Source: Vitellaria paradoxa (taxonomy: Eukaryota; Streptophyta; Magnoliopsida; Ericales; Sapotaceae). Taken from it: a DNA stretch of 64,000 bases. Below, one piece after another: positions 35,855 through 46,700 of this stretch (position 1 is the first letter of the stretch; each line of letters opens with the position of its first letter). The DNA is taken from positions 22,790,941 through 22,854,940 of the forward strand of contig CM034236.1 of NCBI GenBank assembly GCA_019916065.1, read 5' to 3'. Under the pieces are notes generated by a model that was not told where the DNA came from, did no database searches, and worked only from the letters and a program-made list of their open reading frames with translations. A program made the position numbers and the translations under genes.

Positions 35855-37249
35855 TTTCTCTATCTCAGTTCTTCAACTGAACCCACACACATATGTATAT
35901 ACATACATATATATATAACCTAATGCTTCATAGTGAAAGAAAGCAAGCTAGGGACATGAGTAATGGAGCTACGTCTAGACTAGGCTTGCGTTTGTGTAGC
36001 TTGAGGAGTGAAAAGATGAAATCAGCCAAAGATTAGGAATCTGACGTAACTTGCACTAACCTACTGATGCACCTCGAGTGCACAGAGGTAAGGGGCGGGC
36101 ACACGGGCATCCTTCATGTGCACAGGCAATAGGGGCAGATGCCTAGTCTACTTTAACTTAACTAGTTTTGAGTGATTTTTGTAGTTTGGACCAACTCTAG
36201 CTAGAAGTTAAACAAAATCAGATTTTCTTAGTTTGGCCCTTCTCTAGCTAGAAGTCAAACAAAATAAAGGATTTTGACTTAAAAAATGATCTCTACTGGG
36301 TGAACCCTGCTGTCACAACATCGGGCATGAAAATCCTTTTTAAAAAGGTATTTTGGGTCTCTTAACTCTCCACAGGTCAAAAGTTTTGATTGAAAGAATG
36401 TTCACTGAAAAATCTTTTAGTTCCACTAATTCTTGTTAGTCTTCTTAGGTACTAATGTGCTAAACCACATTCTCAATGTATTTATAAATAACATAATAGT
36501 TTTCTTGAAAAATATGGGTCATCATAGGGGAAAAGAAAGAGAATGAGATAAGTTGGCTGCATTGGAAATTGAAGAGATTTTTTTGCATAAGGTACAAAAT
36601 TGATTTTCATTAATTTATGTCTCGAATATTTTGCAGTTAGTAAAAAGAAGAAGAACAAGAACAAGATAGATTGTATGTACATGTAAGAGAGATGGGTGTA
36701 GTTTTTGTTTTGTTTTTGTTTTTCTTAACTCATGTAAATATATGCATCAATAGGATGTATACACAAAATATATTGGTAGGATCTAAAAAAAGAGTTAAAT
36801 TGAATTGAATGAAAGTGATGAGTTAATAATATAGGATATGTGTGTGTGTGCGCGCACTCGCACGCGCTTGTTTGGGCTATTGGTTATTGGTAGTAGGTAT
36901 TAAAAAAAATAACTTTTGATTGACATTAAGAGTGTGTTGCTGTCCATGGGTTTTGGTGAGTGATAATTAGAATTTTTAAACAGGAAATTTTCATTTTAAT
37001 TATTTTGATGGAAGGAGTTTATAGTTAATAAATTCATGCTTCTATTCATGATAGTGACAGAATATTCTAGTGTATTTTTATATTTGTATCTATGGACTTC
37101 AAGTGAGTGGTTTAAGTTACTCGTATTAATATTGTAAATTGTTTTATGCATAAATGTTTTCAAGGAAGGATTTTCTAAACTTGTATTTGTGAAATTCTAT
37201 TTATTTTGATAAAAGATTCTATATTTTATACTATTAGGTAAAGGACAAA
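35855..37249. other. Unassigned sequence between two related LTR-like pieces
   Basis: Includes a GC-rich patch with ggcgggcacacgggc words (36060-36150) and a (tg)n(cg) microsatellite at about 36838-36860. There are no coding domains. The start of the following plus-oriented LTR may lie here but could not be placed. Confidence 0.35.
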
Positions 37250-38008
37250 TTATTTGAACACTGATTTTTAGTTTTGAATTTATGGGATTGTGATGAATAT
37301 TTATATGTGATTATTGGAATTGAAATAAAAGTCTAGGGGCTATGCTCCATAAGTAATGTGACTCTGGCAATTGGGAAAAAGGTTTGTATGAACTGTAGTG
37401 ACGCTAGTTCTTAATGGCTGTAAGAACAAGCTTGTAAAACCTATGGTGACCTCAATCTGATTGGCTTAAGGAAGAACCTAGGGGTCAAACTGGATGACTC
37501 CAAGTGCGATGTTAGATCCAACAAGGCCTTACCTATGAGAAATTATTTTGGTGCATATGAAATTTAATTCTCATATAATAAACCAAGAATCAATGTTTTA
37601 TCATCACTATTATGATTGAGGTGTTGATTATGGATGTTATTGAACTGTAACTTATAGGTTTTGAAGTTACTATCATTTATGCATGAGCATTCCTTGCCTA
37701 AAAATTTTTTTATACTGACTTGAAATTTTTTTAGTTAAATTGTTTATTAAAAATTTTTATTTTCAAAGTGTTATTATTTTGTTTGGCTTAGCAATCTATT
37801 CACTGGATTTTTAGCTCACCCCCTATTTTTAATATTTTCAGGTAAGATGAAAGAATCATAGTCAAGAATTTTAGATTGGATTGAGATTGTGACATCATAA
37901 GTATGTGACCTCCTGTAGGAATATTTAATTATTTATTTTGGGTTTATAAGTCATGGGCCAAGGCACTGTGATTCATAGTCGGTCTTATCCTTAATTTAGG
38001 GTGTGACA
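37250..38008 (+). mobile_element. 3' part of a plus-oriented LTR of the B family
   Basis: The segment ends tagggtgtgaca at 38008 and is followed by a PBS. From about 37310 to 37560 it aligns with the reverse complement of 34500-34700 (shared attggaattgaaataaaagt, gatgacctcaatc-like and ctggatgactc-like blocks). The left end is not defined. Confidence 0.6.
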
Positions 38009-38012
38009 AAAG

Positions 38013-38024
38013 TGGTATCAGGGC
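38013..38024 (+). other. Primer-binding site, initiator Met tRNA
   Basis: tggtatcagggc lies 4 nt after the tgtgaca LTR end and differs at one position from the canonical tggtatcagagc. It marks this LTR as a 5' LTR of a plus-strand element whose coding region is no longer recognisable. Confidence 0.72.
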
Positions 38025-39420
38025 ATTAGGTTAATAATATATTATGTAATTAGTATTCACAAGTGGAGGCTTGGTTCCTAGAGTTTATATGAATAGGAAT
38101 GTGAGTTTGTTTGTAGGTAATTATGATTATATTTTTTTATTTTACTACTTTGATTTTGATCTTTTGGAGTCCCAGTGAGAAGTGTGCTTATATATATATA
38201 TATATATATATTTGTATATTGGAGTAATGTTATTTTAGTTTGAGGTTTAATAATATAAATTTTCAAGTGTATCACATTTGAATTGGGTTAATTATTCGTA
38301 TAATGAACTTTGGAGATTTTTATATTTTGTACGTATAATTTTTGTTATCAAAAATTGGTTCTTGATAGCTAGGAATAGTTAAATGCCAAATAATGTGTAT
38401 TATCACTTTTCTGTTGTGTAAGATATTTTATAACAAAACTTGAAAGACAGTTTAATGGAATTAAAATTTTGGTGATCTGATTTTATTAATTGGTATGATT
38501 TTCGTGGATTATTGTAAACTATAAAATTTAGGTATTTGATATGTAATGATTTTTAGAATTATTATTCTCAATGGTTTAATAAAGTCTTATATAGTTCTTG
38601 AGAATTTATTAGCATAATTTGGAGTTTGAAAATTATATAACTTTGTAGATATTGGCAAAAATTGATATGATAGGCATAAAGGGAAATAATATATTGAATT
38701 TTGAGTAATTTTAAGTTAACTTATTCAGCTTTGATTTTGATATTTTTAGAAAAAAATAATAATGTATTTCTAATGGAGTTGTTTATTATCTATTTAAATT
38801 TTGGAGAATTTCTTTGACAATAGAAGTTTGAATTTTACATTGAGATTGTACTGCAAATTTTAGATTATAAAAATCAATGTTGGTTGATAAGAAATTATGA
38901 CGTTTAAATTTTAGTATATTTGTGAACAAAAACAAATATTGGGGGTACAAAGATTTTTGTAACTTAAAATAAAAAATATTTGATATATCCTTATTAACAA
39001 AAGAGTCATGGGAGTTAAATACAATTAATTTATAATCAGTTTAGTTTCTAATTTTAAAAGTATACTTACGTTTGTTAATCACAGTTAGCTTAATTTAATT
39101 AAAAAAAAACTGGATTGTTGTCTACATCTACGTAGATTCAATCTCCCAACTTTGAAAATACATAATAAATACTAAAGAAATCCTTTTTGAGTCATTCTAA
39201 ACTATTCTATATTAACTTTACTTTTTGAAAATCAAATTTAGGGATTTATTTAATAAGGCGATTAATATAGATTCTAAGAAAGCTATTAAGTGTTAGGAAA
39301 AAAGTTTATCAAACATTAATTTTTTGGACATTTTATAAAAATTCTACTTAACTTCTAAATTAACGAAATTAAATAGGGGATTTTGTGTATGTGTCTAATA
39401 TCGTATATAAAAATTTAAAC
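38025..39420. other. Decayed internal or intergenic AT-rich sequence
   Basis: Follows the PBS, where gag would be expected, but no gag or pol domain can be read in any frame. A (ta)n microsatellite lies at 38188-38211. Confidence 0.4.
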
Positions 39421-39429
39421 TTTAACTAA

Positions 39430-40383
39430 GGGTTAATTACACTTACGCTTTTTTAACTATACTTGATTTTCAATTACTCTCTTCATCTATTAACTCTAAC
39501 ACTTTGTTCTCTTCACCTATTTAAAAGGGACTCCGTTTAAACACCATTAAATAAGTTGGATGGAATAAGGTCAACAATCAACCCTTTGTATAGTACAATT
39601 TACTAAATGAAAAATACCCTCGAATACAAAACAAAAAAATAAATAAATATATATACATGTGTACATATAAATTTTATTCTTCTTTTACTCTTTTTACCCA
39701 TTTAAAAATTAACTTATAATAAATATTATAAAAGAATAAGTGAATTTATTAAAATAAAAATTAAAATTTAATATATAAATAATAATTTATTAGTAGAATG
39801 ATTTCTTTTATTAATATCTTTTATATTAATCAAAATTAATTACTATTAAAAATACATAATGATTAACTATTAATATTAAAACTAATTATTACTGAAAAAA
39901 CTTTATTATATAAATAAATAATAATTTTTTATTAATATTATTTATCAAGTTTAAATAAATTACTATTAAATTAACAATTTGTCATTATTTTTTTTATCAA
40001 ATTTTATCGGCTAAAGGATAATTACATAAAATAAGTGCTAATTACAAAAATAAGGATAGAAATAATTATTCTTTTGTAATATTTATTATAAATTAATTTT
40101 TAAAAGGGTAACGAGAGCAAGAGAATGATAAAATTTATATGTACATGTATATGTATATATGCATTTATTTGTTTTTTTTTTTTTATATTTGAGGGTTTTC
40201 TAGTCTTAGTAAAGTTGTATTATATAAAAAGTTGACTGTTGACATTATTCTATCCAACTTATTTAACAGTGTTTAAACGGAGCCAATTTTAAATAAACGA
40301 GGGGGTCAAAGTATTAGAATTAATAGATGAAAGGGGTAATTAGAAATCTGATATAGTTGAAGGGATGCCAATGTAATTAACCC
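39430..40383. mobile_element. Foldback MULE-like element, 954 bp, with 9-bp TSD
   Basis: Terminal inverted repeats extend over several hundred bases: the left starts gggttaattacacttacgc and the right ends gccaatgtaattaaccc. Further inward, ggactccgtttaaacacc pairs with ggtgtttaaacggagcc-type sequence and the central arms also pair. The flanking 9-mers tttaactaa (39421-39429) and tttaattaa (40384-40392) match at 8 of 9, the duplication length of Mutator-like elements. There is no coding sequence, so it is non-autonomous. Confidence 0.83.
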
Positions 40384-40392
40384 TTTAATTAA

Positions 40393-41213
40393 ACATGTAG
40401 ATAGGTCAAATTGGTCAAAACACAAAGAGATGTATGCCGAAAAAGAAATTTTGTACATAGCAAATTTTGACATTTTTAACAAATTCAAAATAATCTTATA
40501 ATCATGAAATTAAATTTTTTAGCTCATATATGTGTATAGTTTCATATATAAAATTTTCACAAATTAATAAAATTTCCAGGTAGGCCAAAGAATCAAAACA
40601 AAACATAGGTCATATACTAAGTTGTGGGAATTAGAAGCTAGTGGATGGTGTCGTGCATATGAGAATTAAGTTAGCGTGCCCACAGGAAAATGCTTGGATT
40701 TAGTGTGCGCATGAGAGAGTAAGTGGTGTGTGCATTAGAAAGGATATTTTGGCAGTTGTGCGTATAAGAAAAAGGTTTGAGTGATGGAAGAAATTTTAGA
40801 GTTGTACGCACGAGAATAAGCATGGCAAGCACATAACAACCTCCAGATCAGTAAATTTAGCAAATGTCATCCAAGCTCTATTTTTCAAGCTTGAGCTTCT
40901 TTACTTTAGTTTTAAACAATTTTCATATCAAAACACAAGTATAAGGTCTAAAAACAACAAAGTAATGATTCTTAATGATTTAAACCATTGTATTTCCCAA
41001 CATTTGGTATTTATAATTTCAAAACTCGAGTATATGCTCATCATTTCCATGGTTATACATATGATAGTACATATATGTCTATATACCATAGTCCACACTT
41101 CAAAGTTTTATCGAGTTTTCCTAATTTATCTTCTCATGCAATCAATACAATAAATTCAATTGTTACTAATTAATATTCCTCTTCATATGAATCATCCATG
41201 TTTTATTCAGGTA
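40393..41213. other. Sequence into which the copia element inserted
   Basis: Has gtgtgcgcatgagag/gtgcgtataagaa-like words at 40640-40820 and then AT-rich DNA. It is reminiscent of the LTR-associated patches near 33.2 and 36.1 kb. The right-hand continuation (45970-46240) contains pyrimidine-rich and TATA-like sequence, which would fit insertion into an older LTR, but ends were not found. Confidence 0.35.
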
Positions 41214-41218
41214 AATTT

Positions 41219-41507
41219 TGTTATTTATGGCTCGTATTTGAGTTTTGGGCTTTGGTCTATATATTTGGTTTTGGGGTTTTTTGTTAGCCCATTTTGTGAT
41301 CCGACTTTAGATTTATAAGTTGGAGATTTTTGTAGTGAGGTTTAAGGGTAACTCAGGTAGCCATTTTATGTTAATGTTACACATTTTGTGCTCTTCATCT
41401 TTGTAGTGAATTTCTCTGCTACTTTCGTCCATGGACGTAGGCTTTCAAGCCGAACCACATAATTTTTCTTGTTGTTTTCTATGTGTCTATTTTGCTTTTC
41501 CGTTACA
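41219..41507 (+). repeat. 5' LTR of the copia element
   Basis: Starts tgttatttatggc and ends ttttccgttaca. It shares almost its whole length with 45676-45964, with scattered substitutions, for example in the stretch after cagactttag-like sequence and near the end. Confidence 0.92.
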
Positions 41508-41510
41508 AAC

Positions 41511-41523
41511 TGGTATCAGAGCC
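41511..41523 (+). other. Primer-binding site, initiator Met tRNA
   Basis: tggtatcagagcc, a perfect plant iMet PBS, lies 3 nt after the 5' LTR. Confidence 0.93.
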
Positions 41524-41529
41524 ATATCT

Positions 41530-42310
41530 ATGGCAAAATTCAAAGTAGACAAGTTTGATGGCCAAAACAATTTCAATTTATAGCGTATTAAGATGCGTGC
41601 TCTGTTGCATTAGTAGGGTCTATCGAAGGTGCTGGAATGCAAACTTCATCAGAAGATGATGGTTGAGAAAAAAGCAAATTTGGATGAGAATGCACACAGC
41701 GCGATTCAATTATCACTTGTAGTTGAGGTCTTGTAAGAAGTTACAGATGAAGAAACAGCTGATGGTTTGTGGAAAAAGTTAGAAACCCTTTACATGAAGA
41801 ATTCTCCAACAAACCATTTATATTTGAAGCGGAGATTGTATACCCTACGAATGATTGAAGGTATGGCCATTAAAGATCACTTTGATGAATTCAGTAAAAT
41901 TATTATGGATTTAAAGAATATTGATGTGACATCGAGGATGAAGATCGAGCCTTGATTATTCTATGTTCATTGCCTAATTCTTTTGAGAATTTTGTTAACA
42001 TAATGTCGTATGGTAGAGATATTATTTTGTTAATGGATGTGAAATCATCTTTGAACTTGAAAAAGTTACGAAATAAATTAAATGACAAAGGTAATAATGG
42101 GCAAGCCGAAGGTTTGTTTGTGAAGCCTACGAGAAGTACTCACTCAAATAATAGAGTTTGAATTGGTGACAAGGGTTCAGGTAAAGGTAAATGCAGGAGT
42201 AAAAGTAGAGGTTGCTCACAAAATAGATTAATAAAAGTTGTTGAATATTACTATTGTTGCATGGTTAATCATTATGTGTCAACTTGTCCAAGGGTTAAGG
42301 TGAAAGGATG
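41530..42310 (+). pseudogene. Copia gag (UBN2-type) with degenerate zinc knuckle
   Basis: The ATG at 41530 opens MAKFKVDKFDGQNNFNL, the usual start of this gag family. The next residue, normally Trp, is a stop. ETADGLWKKLETLY and YTLRMIEGMAIKDHFDEF follow, then a frameshift near 41940 and ILCSLPNSFENFVNIM. A knuckle-like stretch at about 42240 reads YYYCCMVNHYVSTCP, in which the first Cys of CCHC has been lost. The protein would form the particle shell and bind RNA. This copy is non-functional. Confidence 0.86.
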
Positions 42311-45300
42311 AAACAACAATTCAAATCCCTCTAATGTTGCTAGTGTTGCAGAAGTGCGCTCTGATAGCTCAGAAAATGTTCTCACAGTTACAAATTTAGA
42401 AAATGTTCTCACAGTTACAAATTTCAATGGTTGTATTGATGATGAGTGGCTTCTAGATTCTAGTTGTTCTTATCATATGTGTCCTAATATGGATTGGTTT
42501 TCTACTTATGAAAAACTTAATGGTGGCTCAGTCTTAATGGGTAATAATATGGCCTATAAGATCATTGCGATAGGTACAATTAAAATTAGAATGCATGATG
42601 GAATTGTGAGAACATTGTCAAATGTTCAGCATGTGCCAGATTTGAAGAAAAATTTGATATCCTTGGGCTCATTAGACTTTATGGGTCGCAATTTGGCTGA
42701 AGGCAGAGTTTTGAAAGTTATTAAAGGTTCTCTTGTAGTAAAGGGAAACAAGAAAAACAGTTTGTATGTTCTTCAGGGCAGTATAGTTGTTGGGATTGTT
42801 GGAGTATCATTAGCCAACTCAGATACTACTTATCTATAGCATATGCATTTAGGGCATATAAGTGAGAGGGGGATGACACCCTTAAGCAAACGGGGTTTGC
42901 TTAATGGACAGAACACTAGGAAGCTTGACTTTTGCGAGCATTGTGTGTTTAGGAAGTAGTGTAGAGTCAAGTTCAATACAGTCATTCACAAGACTAAGCG
43001 TACAATGGACTTCATCGATTTAGATCTCTGGGGCTCTTCTCGAGTTCCATCAAAAGGTAGAGCTAGATATTTTTGACATTCATTGATGACTATTTAAGAT
43101 ATGTCTAGGTATATTTTTGGAAGCAAAAAGTGATGTATTGCTCAATTTTAAACAATGTTTCAAGATATGTTTAGGTATATTTTCTAAAGCAAAAAAGTGA
43201 TGTATTTGTCAATTTTAAACAATGGAAAGCATTGGTACAGAAGCAGATCAAGAAGAAGGTCAAGTATTTAATAACTAATAATGGTATAGAGTTTTATGAG
43301 AATGATTTTGAAGAATTTTTGTAAGAATGAAGATATTATGAGACATCACACAGTAAGGAAGACTTTGCAGTAGAATAGAGTTGCAGAACGGATGAATAGG
43401 ACACCTTTGGAGAAAGCGTGCTGTATGCTCTCTAATGCTAGATTGTCTAAGGATTTCTGGGTTGAAGCAGTAAATACAGCTTGCCATTTGGTGAATTGTT
43501 CTCTGTTTATAGCTAGAGAGTGTAAAACTCCTATTAAGGTATGGTTCGATACTCCTACTAATTATATTAATTTGAAGATTTTCGATTACCCAGCTTATTT
43601 TCACGTTAATGAGGGTAAGCTTGAGTCTAGAGCAAAGAAAAGACATTTTCTTAGGTTTTGCCAAAGCAGTGAAGGGATACAGAGTGTGGAGTTTAGATCC
43701 CAAATCATCAAAGTTTGTCATTAGTCGGGATTTCACTTTTGATGAGTATACTATGATTCATTCTAAAAGGGAGTCTGCTATTGATTTTAAAGAGGAGAGT
43801 CCTAGCAAAAAAGTGGAGTTAGAGGTAGAAGCTTCAAATGATGATAGCACTCATGTTTAGTCCTTAGTGGATATTCATGACTCTAATATTGATATGGATG
43901 AACAACAAGAGCAACAATACATTATTGAGTTGGCAAATTAAGAAACCTTAGCAATATAATGATTTAAATTAGTTGCTTATGCTCTCACTACAATTGAGGA
44001 GCTTGGTATTCAAGAACCTTCTACGTATGATGAAGCTCTAAAAGATGAAGAGTCAGTGCAGTGGGCTACTACCATGAATGAGAAGATTGAGTCTCTTCAC
44101 AAGAATCAGATATAGAATTTGGAGAGATTGCCTAAAGAAAAGAAAATAATTGACTCCAAGTGGGTCTTCAAAAAGAAAAAAGGTATTCCAGGTGTAAAAA
44201 GTGCACATTTTGAAGCACGGTTAGTTGCAAAGGGCTATAGTTAAAGGAAAGGTGTAGATTTCAAAGAAGTCTTTTCACTGGTTGTGAAACATGGCTTTAT
44301 TCATGTGTTACTTGCCATGGTTGCTCAATTTGATTTGCAACTTGATGTGAAGACAGCATTCTTGGGAAGACATTTATATGCATCAATCAGAGGGTATCGT
44401 AGTAAGTAGAAAGGAAGACCATGTATGCAGGTTGACGAAATCATTGTATGGCTTCAAGCAGTCTCCAAGACAGTGGCACAAATGGTTTGACACTTTTATG
44501 GTAGGACATGGTTACTCTAGGAGTAAGTATGACAATTGTGTGCACCATAGTGTGTACCATAGAAGATTATCAGATGGTTTTTTTGTGTACTTGCTACTTT
44601 ATGTTCATGACATGTTCATTGCTGCTAAGAGCATGGCAAAGATTGATGAGCTAAAGACATAGTTCAGTGTAGAGTTTGAAATAAAAGATTTGGGTGCAGT
44701 AAGGAAAATCTTGGGTATGGAAATTTATAAAGATAGGGAGAATGGGAAACTACATTTATCTTAGAGAAAGTATACTGAGAAGATAGTTAAGCGATTTGGC
44801 ATGCAAAGTTGCAAACCTATTTTAACCCTTATTACTTCTCATTTTAGATTCTCAGCGTCTTTGTCGCCTCGAACTGAGGAGGAGGAGTTCATGTCATGTG
44901 TTCCCTATTCTAGTGTAATGGGTAGTATTATGTATGCTATGGTCTGTGCTCACCTAGACATTTCACAAGCTGTCAGTTTTGTGAGCCGTTACATGACTAA
45001 TCCAAGTAGAGTACATTGGCAGGCAGTGAAATGGATACTTTGGTATTTGAAAAGCATTGTAGATGTTGGTTTGGTTTACACCAAAGATAGTAGCACCGGT
45101 TCATGTGTTACTAGTTATATTGATTCTGACTATGCTAGTGATTTAAATCAAAGGAGATCTTTGATAGGTTATGTATTTACTCTCTTTGGTTGTGCCATTA
45201 GTTGGAAGGCGACTTTGCCATTAGTTGGAATGTGACTTTATAGTCAACAGTTGCTTTGTCTACTGCAGAGGCAGAGTTTATGGTTGTAGCAGAGGCAGTA

Positions 45301-45560
45301 AAAGAAGATATTTGGTTGAGAGGCTTGGTTAGCAGTTTGGGCTTTCAGCTAAATAATACTTTGATATTTTGCAATAGCCAAAGTGCTATAATTTGATCAA
45401 AAATCAAATGTATCACTAGAGGACCAAGCACGTTGATGTCAGATATCATTTTTTACGGGATGTTGTGTCATAAGGTGTCATTACAGTAAAGAAAATTCCT
45501 ACAATAGATAATCCAGTAGATACATTAACTGAGCCCATTCCAATTTACAAATTCCAGCAT
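42311..45560 (+). pseudogene. Copia pol: protease, integrase, reverse transcriptase, RNase H
   Basis: The protease at about 42445 reads WLLDSSCSYHMCPN, where DSG is expected. GAG-pre-integrase follows (LGHISERGM, then CEHC). The integrase has FIDLDLWG, TNNGIEF in place of the usual TDNG, and VAERMNRTPLEKA. A 66-bp tandem duplication (43096-43224) lies in its core. The RT has SKWVFKKKKGIPG, ARLVAKGYS, LTKSLYGFKQSPRQWHKWFD and LLLYVHDMFIAA, where YVDD is expected. The C-terminal part has PYSSVMGSIMYAMVC, ISQAVSFVSRYMTNP and DSDYASDLNQRRSLIGYVF, and RNase H runs to about 45540. Many stops and at least several frameshifts make it a pseudogene. Confidence 0.92.
43096..43224 (+). repeat. 66-bp tandem duplication within the copia integrase
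   Basis: aagatatgtctaggtatatt and its following sequence through caattttaaacaatg occur twice at a 66-bp period (22 codons), with several substitutions between copies. Confidence 0.85.
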
Positions 45561-45675
45561 TGTTTGGATTTGGTTGGTGTGCACAGTGTTTAATGATTGT
45601 AAGGGTTTTTTGGAGAAAGCAACAAGTGAGATTCTTTGGTGATGGCTTGGGTAAATATAAGCCAAGATGGAGATT

Positions 45676-45964
45676 TGTTATTTATGGCTTATTTTGGGTT
45701 TTGGGCTTCGGGCCATGTATCCAGTTTTGGGACTTTTTCTTGGTCCATTTTGTGATCTGACTTTAGATTTATAAGTTGGAGATTTTTGTATTAAGGTTTA
45801 AGAGTAACTCTGGTAGCCATTTTACACTAGGTTTACACATCTTGTACTTTTCATCTTTGTTAGTGAATTTCTCTGCTACTTTCGACCATTAACGTAGGCT
45901 TTCAATTCAAACCACATAATTCTTTTTGTTGTTTCTTGTGTGTCTATTTCATTTTTCCGTAAAA
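45676..45964 (+). repeat. 3' LTR of the copia element
   Basis: Matches the 5' LTR. The end has decayed to ttttccgtaaaa instead of ttttccgttaca. Confidence 0.9.
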
Positions 45965-45969
45965 AATTC

Positions 45970-46700
45970 CAAGAAGAATCTTCCTACCTTGAATTGAAGA
46001 AAGCACAACATTACCACCACTACTGGTTTCTCCTTTTCCTTCTTACCCTTTAGCCTCTGCTCTCTCTTTTTTTCTCTTTCTTTCTCCCTCTCTCTTACAA
46101 TTTATCAACGAAATTATATTTTGGTGAAAGTTAAACTGGTGCATATGCATGTATTTATATAAGCATACTCTTCTTTTCTTCATGATGAAGCTCTCTCCTC
46201 TCATTTGCGTCAATGTCCGGCCATCACCCTCTTTGATTGAGCACATATAATGTTATTTCACCATGATTTTGTAATTGGTTTTAAGTGTTTTAGGTACATA
46301 AACTTCATAAGTTATAATGAAGTGAGCTAATTTACATTCTTGTGGGTGTTTATAGGTCTTTGATGCTTTATTTGAGGAGGAAAGGGTGAAAAGAAGAGTT
46401 TAAAAAGCAAGGAATTAGCACGAGAGCCCCACACAAGCCACGGGCGCCCCACCCTTAATCAGATGGGCGCCCGCTGAGAGGTGTTTTTGTAGGAAAGTCT
46501 CAAGTCTCAGAGGAATTTAGTCGAGCAGCTGGTGGAGGCTAGTATGGATCACACCAAACAACCTACACAAGACCACTACATGCACACACAAGAGTTGCTT
46601 ACTTAGAATCCCCTAGGTCTTTGATCCAGTTGTAACTTGGCCATGGGTAAAGGTTAAACAATGAAAGTTATGGAAATCAAAGCACATGCCTCAGGATAAA
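45970..46700 (+). other. Unassigned DNA, then an LTR-like fragment with ggcgcc motifs
   Basis: From about 46250 the sequence resembles in style the U3/R part of the Athila-like LTR at 49.9-51.8 kb but in plus orientation. Most telling are cgggcgccccaccc and cagatgggcgcccgctgag at 46440-46475, matching the minus-strand wording at 51.24-51.30 kb. Ends are not defined. Confidence 0.4.

Larger units (their letters stand above)
41219..45964 (+). mobile_element. Ty1/copia retrotransposon, complete but decayed, 4.75 kb
   Basis: Paired LTRs of 289 bp (41219-41507 and 45676-45964) begin TG. An initiator-Met PBS follows the first, and a purine-rich aagatggagat precedes the second. Flanking 5-mers aattt (41214-41218) and aattc (45965-45969) are a probable target duplication. 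Domain order is gag, protease, integrase, RT, RNase H, the copia order. Stops and frameshifts occur throughout. Confidence 0.92.
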
